A stretch of DNA of 64,000 nt from NCBI GenBank assembly GCA_028283655.1, contig JAPWKE010000003.1:1302001-1366000 (forward strand). Reading direction: 5' to 3'. Of the stretch, positions 17,774 through 27,830 are shown piece after piece (position 1 is the stretch's first letter; every line of letters starts with the position of its first letter). The notes under the pieces were generated by a model. That model saw nothing but the letters and a program-made list of their open reading frames with translations, did no database searches and had not been told where the DNA came from. This DNA is from Acidobacteriaceae bacterium. Its GTDB lineage: Bacteria > Acidobacteriota > Terriglobia > Terriglobales > Acidobacteriaceae. Position numbers and translations under genes: made by a program.

Positions 17774-20700
17774 ATGAAGAAACTTATCGCTTGCCTTTGC
17801 CTGCTTGCCGCAGCTCTCTCCTTCCACGCGAGGGCTGAAGCTCAGTCCGTAAACGCTACGCAGACTTTGTTAACTCAGGGCCTGCTGGCTGCGAACGGCA
17901 AAGGATCGTTCAAAGCTGCGGCGTTCCTGCCCGATAGCAATCTCGTGCTGCTGATCAACCAAGGCGACGGCCTGAGGTTGGCCAAGACCGATGCCAGGGC
18001 CACGACGACGATCACGCAGGTGCAAAGCGGAGCAACGGGTGACGTGGGGATCGCCATGGCGGTGGATCCTTCCGGGAATGTGTACGTCGTTGGGACATCC
18101 TCCTCCGCGGTATTGAGCGGAACAGGCAGCGTACCTTTTCCCGCACGGGCAGATACGTCGACGAACTCCTTTCTGGCGAAGTTCGATGCAAACCTGAAGC
18201 TCGTCTTCCTGACGTTTCTGGGCTCGGGAAGAACCTCTGCCACAGGCGTCGCGGCGACAGCCGATGCTGTGTTCGTCACGGGCATTACCTACAACGCAAC
18301 GTTCCCGGTGACCTCTGCCGGCATTCAGCAGGTGCCTGCGAGCGGGACGAGCGGCAACGGCTTCGTCGAACGCTTTTCTGCAGATGGCGCGACGTTGGTC
18401 TACTCCACCTACCTGACCGGCGCGGGCGGAGATACGAGCCCTGCGGCGATTGCTGCAGATGCTAACGACAATACTTATATCGCGGGCTCAACGAACGCAA
18501 GCGGCTATCCCACGGTGTCCGCACTTGAGCCTGCCATCTTCGCGACTCCCTCGGGCTTTCTAAGCAAGCTGACTCCGGCAGGCGATGGCTTTGTGTTCTC
18601 CACGTTTGTTGCGGGCGGTGGGCTAACGAGCCTTGCGATCGATGCAGGCACGTCAACATTGCTGGCGAGCGGAAACATCACGCTCGGCCAGTTCCCTGTC
18701 TCGGTGGCACCCATGCCTTTGGTCAATACGACCTACCAGGTGTTACTGCGCCTGGCGCTGGACGGCCAATCTGTGAGTTCAGAGACCGTACTGGCTCCTG
18801 CAAACACGTCGTACGCGTCGGTGGGAGCCAACGGAAGCGCATGGATTGCTGGAACGCTGGCGGTTCCCTTACTGCCGGGCAGCAGTTCGCCTCTGCTGTC
18901 GCTGGGGGAGGGCTTTGCCGAGCATGTCATCTCCAGTGGTGCAGTGGACCAGACGTTGCGAGTAGGCGGCTTGCAGGCTGACAACGCGTCCTATGCCAGC
19001 CTGTCGACAGCACCCGGAGCACCAGCAGCGAGTGCTTCTGTCGTAGCCATTCCGTTCACGCTGACGACGTCGATCGACGCGTCGCTGGTGAAGACGGAGC
19101 GTTTTGATGTGCCTCTTGTCGCGGCTCCGACAGCATTTCTTTCATCGGGCATGCGCGATGCCGTAACGGTCTGCACGAGCGGACGCTGTAGCGGAACAGC
19201 GGGGCTTCTGGCAGAGGCAAGCATCACAGCTTCAGCCGCAGCGCTGTCAATTTCTGCTGACGACATCCCCAATGTGACGATCAGAAACCTCGGGACATCT
19301 GCGGCCACGGGGATTGCGATTGCCGTAAGTGGTTTCACCAACACCACGAACTGCGCGAGCACGCTTGAGGTCGGAGCACAGTGCTCCGTGGCGTTGACGG
19401 GAAGCGGGCCAGGGTCGTTGAGCGTCTCAGCAGCCAACGCTGTGACAGCTACAGCAACGCTGGCGGCAAATACTCTGACGCCCGATGCGCTGGCGCTGAG
19501 CAGCTATGAGATGGACTTTGGCGTGGTGACGTCCTCAACGCCAGTGGCGCGAACCTTGACCGTGACCAATCTGACAGCGAGCCCCGTCACCTTCTCATCT
19601 GCAGCTGACGGCACTTTGACGACGACCTACACCTTCACGCAAACGACGACGGACTGTGCCTATGGAGGCGCAACGGGCAAGTACACGCTAGCTGCGAATG
19701 CAACCTGCCACATTACGCTCATGCTTACGCCTTCGACCACGGCCAGCAACGACGGCATCGTCAAACGGACGTGGCTGGTGGGAGCACGCGATGTCTTGCT
19801 GACGGGCTTCGCGGAAGCCGCTGCGCTGAATATTTCGGCGACCACAATCGACTTTGGCACACAGTTTTCCGGCGCAAGTGCGCTTCGCCTGCCGCGCTAT
19901 CTGTTCGTGTCGAACAACTCAGAAGCACCGGTGACGCATACGCCGGTTGTGTTGGCCGCAGGGACTGCCTTCATGCTGACAGATGAGTGTCCCACGACCT
20001 TAGCGGCGCATAGCCTCTGCCGGATGACGATCGGATACGAGTCATCGTCTGCGCCATCGAAGGATTCGCTGACCATTACGGTAGATGGTGTTTCCGTACT
20101 GCTCACAGGCACGACGCTGCAACCAGCGACCGTTACAGGAAGCACTGCGAACCCGAACCTCAGCGTTTCCCCTACCGCAATTACGTTCGCCACTGCTGTA
20201 GCCGTAACGGGTATTTCCGGAACGAAGCAGACAGTGACGCTGAAGAACGCGGGCACAGGAACGATGGCTCTGGCCGTGTCTGCAAGCACGGAGTTCCCCT
20301 TCATCAACAACTGCCCCGCAACGTTGAGCGGAGGCGGGTCCTGCACGCTGGTTGTAGGCTTTGCTCCAGAGGCTCCGGGAGTACGGCAAGGGCTGTTGGC
20401 GATTACAGGCGGCAGTGGATTTGCGCCTGTCTATGTCACGCTAAGCGGAACAGCAACGGCTTTGCTGCCAACGAACAACGGCAATCTCAACGTAGGCACC
20501 ACCTATGTCGGAGAACCAGTGGTGGCCTGGTACAAAGTACAGCAAGCCTATAGCTCGTTGACCGCGACAGTGAGCGGAGCAGGCTTTGGCGTGGTCTTCG
20601 CCAACGATACAGGCACCGGGCATCCGACGCTGGCGGCTTCGGCGTTTGTGCAGAGCACGACAGCAGCCTGCACCAGTTGCTGGGTTGGAGTTCAGTTTGC

Positions 20701-23620
20701 CACCGGAACCGCTGGCACGGCGAGCGGGTTATTGAGCTTCACTTCAACAGCCGGGGGCAGCACCTACAGCGTTTCTCTGAGTGCTGTGGCACTGCCGGTA
20801 GCAGGCCTGATTCTCTCGCCGGTGGAGCAGGAGTTTGGCACAGTCGCGACGGGAAGCTCGTCGGCTCCTGTCACATTTACGGTCGCTAACCTGCTGCAGA
20901 ATAACGCTACAGCCAGCATCCAGAGTGTGTCGGTGACGGGAGACTTTGTGCTGTCCGCCACGACGGCGAATGGAGCGAACAACTGCACGGGAACACTGGC
21001 TTCAACCTCTGCCTGCTATTTGAGCGTGACGTTTGTGCCTTCGGCTGTTGGACAGCAAACAGGGTCGCTGACGGTGGTCACCGACATCGGCACCGCCAGT
21101 GCAACGCTGACCGGATATGGCAGCGCAAGCGCTGGCGTGGCGCTGAACCCAGCGGTGTTGAACTTCAACGATATTCCAGGCTCAGCATCGACACAGCAAA
21201 CCGTGACACTGAGCAATACCGGCATCTCCGCGATCTCGGTTGGAACGCCAACGGTTTCTAGCACGGCGTTTGCAACCACGAGTAGCTGCAACATCGTGGC
21301 GCCGGGTTCTCTGTGCACCCTTGCCGTCACCTTCACCCCGCAGTCGGGACCGACGAGTGGAACGCTGGTGCTTCCCATCACCACAACGACCAATGGACAG
21401 AGCGCAACGACGAGCTACTACGTTGCCCTGAACGGAAACTATGCAGCGGTCGCAAGTGGACTGACGATTTTGCCCGACACGGCAAACTTTGGTGCAGAAG
21501 CGGTGGACTCGCTTGGGCTGACGCGGCAGTTCACGGTATACAACTTCTCCGCAAAGACGATGAACGTCAGCCTGTCCACGCCGAGGCAGTTTCCACTCAG
21601 CACGCCCTCGTCCTGCGCAACGCTGACCGCTGGAGCAAGCTGCGTCTTTTCAGCGAGCTTTCTGCCAGGCGTTGCAGGTGAAGCCACCGGAAGTGTCTAC
21701 GCGACGGGAACGCCCACCGATGGGGCGCCCACGGTCCAGGCCCTGACGTATCTGCTGGGGTACGGAACCGGTAGCGGAGCGCTACAGGTGACGGGTTCCG
21801 CACTTGTACCGAACGCTGCGTTGAGTTTTGGGCAAGTGAGTTCCGGGCAAAGTAAGCAACAGACATTAACACTGACGAACACGGGCGCCTCTTCCCTGAC
21901 GATACGGCGAGTAACGAGCCTGCCTCCGTTTGCGGCTTCGACGACATGCGGAGCGGCGCTCGCAGTGAATGCGTCCTGCGCGGTCACGCTGACGTACGCT
22001 CCGGTCTATGAACTATCCACCGCAGGAACTCCTCTCACGCAAGCCGGAACGCTGACGGTCGAGAGCGACGCGAAGGACTCGCCGTACACACTGTCGTTGA
22101 CCGGTCAGGCGGTCCCTGCTGTCTCAAGCTCTCCAGCGTCAGGTTCCGTGCTGGCCAGCTACAGCCTGAGCCAGAGTTCACTGACGTTTGCAAATACCAC
22201 TGTGGGCAACATGTCGGCATCGCAAACGGTGACGTTGACGAATACCGGCAACGCGATACTACATGTGTTGTCATTGCTGGCCGCAACGGACTTCAGCGCG
22301 ACCACGGACTGCACAACCATTGCCAGCGGCGCGAGTTGCAGCCTTACGGCGAGCTTCTCTCCGAGCACACTCTCGACCGCCACGGTGCGAACGGGCACGC
22401 TGGAGATTCACTCCGATGCCTCCACGGCGCTGGAGTTCATCAGCCTGCTGGCGACCTCGACGCCTTCTCCGCTTACACTCTCGCCATCTGCTCTGGACTT
22501 CGGCACAGTGAACGTTGGCGCAACCAATCCGCTGAGCGTGATGGTCACCAACACCGCAGCGACACCGGTGACGTTTACAGGTGTCACCGCAAGCGGCGAT
22601 TACACAACTGCGCGAGGGACATGCCCTGCCGATGGCTCGACACTGGCTGCAGGTTCCAACTGCACACTGACCGTCACCTTTGCTCCGACTCTTGCGGGCA
22701 CGCGCACGGGCACATTGGACCTCGCCACGAATGCTACCCAACTTCCGTTAACGGTTGCTCTTACCGGAGTAGGCGCGCAGGCCAAGCTGACCGCCACGCC
22801 CGCTGCGTTGCAGTTCGGCTCGATCGCCGTTGGAGCTTCCGCTCAGCTCTCGCTCACTCTGCTGAACAGTGGCAACGCCACGGTGACAGGCATCGCGACG
22901 AGCCTGAGTGGAGCCAACGCCGCAGACTTTGCGGTCATTGTTCCCTGCTCTGTAACACAGCTCGCAGCGAACCAGGGATGCACCCTTACGCTTGCCTACA
23001 CGCCTTCCAGTACAGGGGCTGAGGCAGCCTCGCTGGTCATAGTGAGCAGTGATCCGAACTCACCTATTACGGTTCCGCTAACAGGAACAGGCGTGGCTGC
23101 TGGGAGCTTCTCCTTGACGACAAGTGGTGGTGGCAACAGTGCCAGCGTGGCGGTGCAGACAGGCTTCCCCGCGGTCTATGGTCTTACGCTGACGCCGTTG
23201 AATGGATACGCCGGGCAAGTGGCGCTGACGTGCGTGCCGGTAACAACAGCGGTCTACGCGGGCTGCTCGATGTCTCCCACGCTGGTGACACTGAACGGGA
23301 GCAACGCCCAGAGCGTGCAGGTGACGATCACGACCGTCACCTCTCAGGCCAGCCGCATGATTGCCGCGACCGGGGTTCTGCTTGCGGGGCTGCCGCTGAT
23401 GCTGCTGCGACGCCGCAATCGCAAGCTCGTTGGCTGGGCCATGGCATGTGCGATTGCGGCGTTGATCTTCGTCAGTGGTTGCGGAGGCGGAAGCGGCTCC
23501 ACAGGCAACAACAACCTGCGCTACACGCCAACGGGAACCTATGCGTACAAAGTGACGGCCAGTTCCACCAGCGGCACAACGATCAGCAGCAGCGTGACGC
23601 TGAACCTTACCGTGCAGTAA
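17774..23620 (+). CDS. Giant secreted protein: beta-propeller-like N-terminus plus ~12 choice-of-anchor D (ASH) repeats
   Basis: A 1948-residue exported protein. ATG 17774 gives a signal peptide (MKKLIACLCLLAAALSF...ARAEAQ). Roughly residues 30-500 look like SBBP/propeller repeats (for example DPSGNVYVVGTS and DANDNTYIAGST). About twelve Ig-like ASH/choice-of-anchor D units follow, each opening like LSPSALDFGTVNVGA and closing with a Cys pair as in C-x(6-10)-SCTLTVTFAP. Near the C-terminus two hydrophobic stretches flank RRRNRK, then FVSGCGGG and one last Ig-like stretch ending ITLTVQ-like. The type is abundant in Acidobacteria and is probably an adhesin or envelope structural protein; function is unknown. 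The last 14 bp overlap ribBA, which is convergent. Confidence 0.85.
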   Translation: MKKLIACLCLLAAALSFHARAEAQSVNATQTLLTQGLLAANGKGSFKAAAFLPDSNLVLLINQGDGLRLAKTDARATTTITQVQSGATGDVGIAMAVDPSGNVYVVGTSSSAVLSGTGSVPFPARADTSTNSFLAKFDANLKLVFLTFLGSGRTSATGVAATADAVFVTGITYNATFPVTSAGIQQVPASGTSGNGFVERFSADGATLVYSTYLTGAGGDTSPAAIAADANDNTYIAGSTNASGYPTVSALEPAIFATPSGFLSKLTPAGDGFVFSTFVAGGGLTSLAIDAGTSTLLASGNITLGQFPVSVAPMPLVNTTYQVLLRLALDGQSVSSETVLAPANTSYASVGANGSAWIAGTLAVPLLPGSSSPLLSLGEGFAEHVISSGAVDQTLRVGGLQADNASYASLSTAPGAPAASASVVAIPFTLTTSIDASLVKTERFDVPLVAAPTAFLSSGMRDAVTVCTSGRCSGTAGLLAEASITASAAALSISADDIPNVTIRNLGTSAATGIAIAVSGFTNTTNCASTLEVGAQCSVALTGSGPGSLSVSAANAVTATATLAANTLTPDALALSSYEMDFGVVTSSTPVARTLTVTNLTASPVTFSSAADGTLTTTYTFTQTTTDCAYGGATGKYTLAANATCHITLMLTPSTTASNDGIVKRTWLVGARDVLLTGFAEAAALNISATTIDFGTQFSGASALRLPRYLFVSNNSEAPVTHTPVVLAAGTAFMLTDECPTTLAAHSLCRMTIGYESSSAPSKDSLTITVDGVSVLLTGTTLQPATVTGSTANPNLSVSPTAITFATAVAVTGISGTKQTVTLKNAGTGTMALAVSASTEFPFINNCPATLSGGGSCTLVVGFAPEAPGVRQGLLAITGGSGFAPVYVTLSGTATALLPTNNGNLNVGTTYVGEPVVAWYKVQQAYSSLTATVSGAGFGVVFANDTGTGHPTLAASAFVQSTTAACTSCWVGVQFATGTAGTASGLLSFTSTAGGSTYSVSLSAVALPVAGLILSPVEQEFGTVATGSSSAPVTFTVANLLQNNATASIQSVSVTGDFVLSATTANGANNCTGTLASTSACYLSVTFVPSAVGQQTGSLTVVTDIGTASATLTGYGSASAGVALNPAVLNFNDIPGSASTQQTVTLSNTGISAISVGTPTVSSTAFATTSSCNIVAPGSLCTLAVTFTPQSGPTSGTLVLPITTTTNGQSATTSYYVALNGNYAAVASGLTILPDTANFGAEAVDSLGLTRQFTVYNFSAKTMNVSLSTPRQFPLSTPSSCATLTAGASCVFSASFLPGVAGEATGSVYATGTPTDGAPTVQALTYLLGYGTGSGALQVTGSALVPNAALSFGQVSSGQSKQQTLTLTNTGASSLTIRRVTSLPPFAASTTCGAALAVNASCAVTLTYAPVYELSTAGTPLTQAGTLTVESDAKDSPYTLSLTGQAVPAVSSSPASGSVLASYSLSQSSLTFANTTVGNMSASQTVTLTNTGNAILHVLSLLAATDFSATTDCTTIASGASCSLTASFSPSTLSTATVRTGTLEIHSDASTALEFISLLATSTPSPLTLSPSALDFGTVNVGATNPLSVMVTNTAATPVTFTGVTASGDYTTARGTCPADGSTLAAGSNCTLTVTFAPTLAGTRTGTLDLATNATQLPLTVALTGVGAQAKLTATPAALQFGSIAVGASAQLSLTLLNSGNATVTGIATSLSGANAADFAVIVPCSVTQLAANQGCTLTLAYTPSSTGAEAASLVIVSSDPNSPITVPLTGTGVAAGSFSLTTSGGGNSASVAVQTGFPAVYGLTLTPLNGYAGQVALTCVPVTTAVYAGCSMSPTLVTLNGSNAQSVQVTITTVTSQASRMIAATGVLLAGLPLMLLRRRNRKLVGWAMACAIAALIFVSGCGGGSGSTGNNNLRYTPTGTYAYKVTASSTSGTTISSSVTLNLTVQ

Positions 23621-24788
23621 CCGCTGTGGGGATCGGCACCTGCTCGACGAGCTCGATGCCAAAACCGTGCAGCGCCGGAACGTGCGCCGGGTGATTCGAG
23701 AGCAGGCGGATGCGGCGGATGCCGAGGTCGGAGAGAATCTGGCCGCCCAGCCCTGTCTGACGCAGAATGCGGTTCGTCGGAGTTGCGTTCGACTTCTCGC
23801 GTGCAGCGTCAATACGGTGGAACCCAAGGCGCTGAGCAGCGTGATCCACCGTGTATCCCGGCTGGCCGTTGTGCAGATAGATCAGAGCACCGCGGCCGGC
23901 GGCCACGATAGCTTCCAGGCTACGGTCGACCGTTTCTCGGCAGTTGCAGAGCGTCGAGCCAAAGACAGAACCTGTGACGCAATGCGTGTGAACGCGAACG
24001 AGCACAGGCTCGTCGGTCTGGGTTTCAAGATCGCCGTAGACAAGCGCCAGATGCGACTCGCTTTCGGAGGCGCTGCTCAGGCTGGCTTCCGTCTCGTAGG
24101 CGATCGTACGGAACTCGCCGTGCTGCGTCGGGAGCATGGACTCGCCAACGCGATGGACGTAACGCTCATGCTGCATCCGATAGCGGATGAGGTCGGCGAC
24201 AGTCAGTAGCTTGAGGTCGTGCTCGGCACAGAAGTGCTTGAGGTCGGGAACGCGAGCCATCGAACCGTCATCGTTCATGATTTCGCAGATGACGCCCGCA
24301 GGAATGCAGCCTGCCATGCGCGCAAGATCCACCGAAGCTTCGGTTTGTCCTGCGCGGACAAGAACGCCGCCCTTGCGGGCGCGAAGAGGAAAGACGTGGC
24401 CGGGACGTGCAAGGTCCTGTGCCGTGCTGCCAGGTGCAATCGCCACCTGAATCGTGTGAGCGCGGTCCGCAGCGGAGATCCCGGTGGTCACACCTTCGCG
24501 AGCTTCAATGGACTCGGTAAACGCGGTTCCGAAGCGCGAGGTGTTGTCCTGCGCCATCGGTCCTAGACGCATGGCATCGGCGCGTTCTTCGGTGAGTGTG
24601 AGACAGATCAAACCACGGCCAAACTTCGCCATAAAGTTGATGACTTCGGGCGTGGTGAACTCTGCGGCAATCGTCAGGTCGCCTTCGTTTTCACGATCCT
24701 CATCGTCGACCACGACGATCATCTTCCCCGCGCGAAAGTCCGCGAGTGCTTCTTCAACCGTAGAGAATCCGACTTCCTGCTCGCTCAT
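23607..24788 (-). CDS. ribBA: RibBA: DHBP synthase with a degenerate GTP cyclohydrolase II domain
   Basis: A 393-residue fusion from riboflavin synthesis. Residues 1-205 are 3,4-dihydroxy-2-butanone 4-phosphate synthase with [11 protein letters not shown] (28-38), [20 protein letters not shown] and [11 protein letters not shown], so this half should be active. The C-terminal half keeps the zinc cysteines C270, C281 and C283, but the GTP-binding and catalytic stretch normally reading QEGRGIGL is HNGQPGYTV (306-314). The usual YGIGAQIL is QTGLGGQIL, and the family's C-terminal NxxYLxTKxxKMGH tail is missing. A separate GTP cyclohydrolase II would then be needed. The upstream 120 bp shows no FMN riboswitch. 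Confidence 0.9.
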   Translation of the reverse strand: MSEQEVGFSTVEEALADFRAGKMIVVVDDEDRENEGDLTIAAEFTTPEVINFMAKFGRGLICLTLTEERADAMRLGPMAQDNTSRFGTAFTESIEAREGVTTGISAADRAHTIQVAIAPGSTAQDLARPGHVFPLRARKGGVLVRAGQTEASVDLARMAGCIPAGVICEIMNDDGSMARVPDLKHFCAEHDLKLLTVADLIRYRMQHERYVHRVGESMLPTQHGEFRTIAYETEASLSSASESESHLALVYGDLETQTDEPVLVRVHTHCVTGSVFGSTLCNCRETVDRSLEAIVAAGRGALIYLHNGQPGYTVDHAAQRLGFHRIDAAREKSNATPTNRILRQTGLGGQILSDLGIRRIRLLSNHPAHVPALHGFGIELVEQVPIPTAVTAR

Positions 24789-24851
24789 GCAAAAACCTCA
24801 GTACCGCTTTCCTTCTTCTTATGGATGAGCAGGTCGGCGTGTACGGTGCAA

Positions 24852-24889
24852 AAGGAAACGGCGAGGCTGATTGGCCGCGCCGTTTCCGG
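24852..24889 (-). terminator. Intrinsic terminator after the 75-aa gene
   Basis: A 10-bp stem GGAAACGGCG / CGCCGTTTCC is followed on the minus strand by TTTTGC. It separates the small upstream gene from ribBA. Confidence 0.7.
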
Positions 24890-24910
24890 GATATGTCTTT
24901 TTAAGAGTGA

Positions 24911-25138
24911 CTAGAGAGTCGACTCGATCTCAAAGCCCCACGCTTCGAGAAGCGCCTCGGGGATGTACTTCGAGTTCTTGTTACGGCGAGCCCACTCGCG
25001 AAGGCGGGTGGAACGGATGTACTGATCCGGGGTCAGCTTGTACTCCTTCACAACCTGTTCAAAGGAGGTGATGGTCGGGACAACCGGGCCAATGGGCTCG
25101 GGCTTGCCCCAGTTAGGGTTACCGCGGCGCTTTGCCAT
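24911..25138 (-). CDS. Conserved small basic hypothetical protein, 75 aa
   Basis: I do not recognise a named family. The protein opens with a basic, Pro/Gly-rich tail (MAKRRGNPNWGKPEP) and continues into a helical part with KEYKLTPDQYIRSTRLREWARRNK, which resembles a short DNA- or ribosome-binding helix pair. Its compact size, its own terminator and a reasonable SD-like AAAGGA upstream (TCCTTT on plus strand at 25144-25149) support a real gene. Function is unknown. Confidence 0.65.
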   Translation of the reverse strand: MAKRRGNPNWGKPEPIGPVVPTITSFEQVVKEYKLTPDQYIRSTRLREWARRNKNSKYIPEALLEAWGFEIESTL

Positions 25139-25338
25139 GTAAATCCTTTCTGCTCAGGCGCCTCCATGGAGGAAGACGCAACAGTTTATGATACCGCGAT
25201 TTCTCCTGTAATTCAAGGGTTTTCCTGCACTCTGCAAGGCGTTTGCCCAGGAAGCCAGAGAGGTACGCTCGAACAACGCCTAAAGCCCTCCGCAGAAGAA
25301 GCCACAGTGAAGATTATGCGAAACTAGGCGAGGTTCTC

Positions 25339-27816
25339 ATGCCTTCTGCCTCTCCACATCGCGACCTCGGTGAACTGCTTCACGAAGTCTTCGGACATCG
25401 CGAGTTTCGACCGCATCAGCAGGTTGTATGTGAAGCCGCAGCGAGCGGGCGCGATGTACTGCTGGTCATGCCTACCGGTGCAGGCAAGAGTCTTTGCTAC
25501 CAGCTTCCAGCCTTGGCGCGAGGAGCGACGGCGCTCGTCATTTCACCGCTCATTGCTCTGATGGATGACCAGGCGACGAAGCTTGAACAGCTTGGGCTGC
25601 GTGTCGCAAGAATTCACTCAGGACGTTCGCGTGAAGAGTCACGGCAGTCTTGCAGGGATTACCTTGCCGGGGAGTTGGACTTCCTGTTCATTGCCCCGGA
25701 GCGCATGCGCGTACCGGGATTTCCGGAGATGCTGGCCAAGCGCAAGCCTGGACTAATCGCTATCGACGAAGCGCACTGTATTTCGCAGTGGGGGCATGAT
25801 TTCCGCCCGGATTATCGAACGCTGGGGCAGTGGCTGCCAGCGTTGCGCCCGGCTCCGATTGTGGCTTTGACCGCAACGGCAACGCCTAGCGTGCAGCGCG
25901 ACATCGCAGTACAACTCGATCTTCAGGCGCCTGCAATCTTCATCACAGGTTTCCGCCGCGACAATCTCGCGATCGAAGTGCTAGAGATGTCCAAGCCGGA
26001 GCGCTCAGAGTTTGCCGCAAAACTGCTGAAGGATGACGCGGCGCGGCCAGCGATCGTTTACGCGGGATCGCGCAAGCAGGCGGAAGAACTCGCCGACAAA
26101 CTGGGGCGGCACTTCCCTGTCGCGCCATACCACGCAGGGCTGGACGCAGCTACGCGAGAACGCGTGCAACGAGCGTTTCTCTCGGGCAAGCTGGATGTTG
26201 TGGTCGCTACCGTAGCGTTTGGCATGGGCGTGGACAAAGCCGATGTGCGAACGGTGATTCATGTGGCGCTACCAGGGTCGGTCGAAGCCTACTACCAGGA
26301 GATTGGCCGCGCTGGACGCGACGGCAACCGCTCACGCACGGTGCTGCTGCATGGCTTCGCGGACCGCAAGCTGCAGGAGTTTTTCCTCGAACGCAACTAT
26401 CCGCCGACGAACGATCTCGAGCGCGTCGCTCGCATCCTTCCACCCGAGTTCACTCCGATCGATACACTGCACAACGTCCTGCGTAAACAAAAGGCCACGA
26501 TGGACCGCGAGACGCTGGATCGGTCGATCGAAAAGCTGCTGGCTTCAGGGCTCGCGCTCATGGACATCGAAGGCAATGTGCGCGATGCGGGCGAAGAGAT
26601 GGAAGGCGGAGCCTGGCAGAAGAACTACGAGTTGCAGGTCGCCAGCCGACGTTCGCAGATCGACCGCATGATTGCGTTTGCCGAGTCCACGCAATGTCGC
26701 ATGAGGATGCTGGTCGAGCACTTTGGCGACCAGGGGGACCGGACAAAGAGCTGCGGCATGTGCGACATCTGCAACCCTGCCGGCGGAAGCGGACATGGAG
26801 CACGAACCCCAACGAGTGACGAGAAGCGCCTGCTGCTAATGATTCTCGATGCGCTGAGCGATCGGAGCACCTCGACAGGCAAGCTCTTTACCGAGCTGAA
26901 GATTACGAGTGATCGCAAAGAGTTCGACACGCTGTTGGAAGGGCTTGCTCGCGCAGGTCTGATTACGCTGGCGAACGACACCTTCCGAACACCGGACGGC
27001 AAGGACGTGACCTACCGCAAGGCCACCATCACGCACGAAGGCCGTGAGCCAGATGATCGGGCGCTGGAGACAGTGTGGATTCGTGGCGGGAGCGGGACCG
27101 GTGGCGCAACGAAGCGGAAGAGTTCCAGTAGCTCACGAACAAGTGCGCCGAAACGAGCAGCCGTGAACGACGATGCTCCCATGGATGCCGAGAGCACCGC
27201 GACCTTTGAGCGGTTGAGAGCGTGGAGAACCGCTGAAGCCAAGCCAACCAACACACCTGCCTTCATGATCCTGACCGACAGCGTACTGCGCGGACTTGCC
27301 GTAGCAAAGCCCAAGTCACTTTCGGAGTTACTTCAGATCAATGGCATGGGCCAAGCAAAGGTCGACCGCTTTGGCGCAGGGGTATTGGCTGCGATTCGTG
27401 GCGAAGGTCCAATCGCGACAAGTGCGGCGAAAAGTCCTGCCCCAGCCAAGCCAGCCGAACGCAAAGCTGCGGCACCTGTGGTGAATAAAGTGGCGGCCAC
27501 TGCGGCTCCAAATGCACAGGCTACCCAGCCAAAGACAGTAGCCGCCGTTCGGCAACAGATTCGCGAAACTGCGACGGTGAAAGCCGTAGAGTTGACTCCA
27601 GAGCAGAAGGTGATGGAGACGAAACTGCGAGAATGGCGCATGGAGCGCGCACGCGATGCGGGGCTGCCGTCGTTCTTTATCGTGAGCGACACGGCTCTGC
27701 GAAGCATCGTAGAAACGAGGCCTCAGTCGCTGGAGTCGCTACGCGGACTGCATGGTTTGGATCGCGAAAAGGTAGAGCGCTTCGGCGCAGAGATTGTGGC
27801 GATCAGCCGCGCGTGA
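25339..27816 (+). CDS. recQ: ATP-dependent DNA helicase RecQ with two HRDC domains
   Basis: A 3'-5' SF2 helicase for recombination and fork repair. Walker A MPTGAGKS, DEAH box with the RecQ-specific extension DEAHCISQWGHDFR, and motif VI QEIGRAGRDG are present. The RecQ zinc-binding segment is C-x(~17)-C-x2-C-x2-C (CRMRML...SCGMCDIC), followed by the winged-helix RQC region. There are two HRDC-like modules, around residues 630-695 and 765-825, joined by an Ala/Pro-rich linker, where E. coli RecQ has one. I chose ATG 25339 with CGAGG just upstream; an in-frame TTG at 25243 would add 32 basic residues. Confidence 0.93.
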   Translation: MPSASPHRDLGELLHEVFGHREFRPHQQVVCEAAASGRDVLLVMPTGAGKSLCYQLPALARGATALVISPLIALMDDQATKLEQLGLRVARIHSGRSREESRQSCRDYLAGELDFLFIAPERMRVPGFPEMLAKRKPGLIAIDEAHCISQWGHDFRPDYRTLGQWLPALRPAPIVALTATATPSVQRDIAVQLDLQAPAIFITGFRRDNLAIEVLEMSKPERSEFAAKLLKDDAARPAIVYAGSRKQAEELADKLGRHFPVAPYHAGLDAATRERVQRAFLSGKLDVVVATVAFGMGVDKADVRTVIHVALPGSVEAYYQEIGRAGRDGNRSRTVLLHGFADRKLQEFFLERNYPPTNDLERVARILPPEFTPIDTLHNVLRKQKATMDRETLDRSIEKLLASGLALMDIEGNVRDAGEEMEGGAWQKNYELQVASRRSQIDRMIAFAESTQCRMRMLVEHFGDQGDRTKSCGMCDICNPAGGSGHGARTPTSDEKRLLLMILDALSDRSTSTGKLFTELKITSDRKEFDTLLEGLARAGLITLANDTFRTPDGKDVTYRKATITHEGREPDDRALETVWIRGGSGTGGATKRKSSSSSRTSAPKRAAVNDDAPMDAESTATFERLRAWRTAEAKPTNTPAFMILTDSVLRGLAVAKPKSLSELLQINGMGQAKVDRFGAGVLAAIRGEGPIATSAAKSPAPAKPAERKAAAPVVNKVAATAAPNAQATQPKTVAAVRQQIRETATVKAVELTPEQKVMETKLREWRMERARDAGLPSFFIVSDTALRSIVETRPQSLESLRGLHGLDREKVERFGAEIVAISRA

Positions 27817-27830
27817 AAGGACACAGACAG

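Noticed and set aside
24789-24910. FMN riboswitch upstream of ribBA
   Set aside because: Only 122 bp with one terminator hairpin; none of the conserved RFN motifs is seen.
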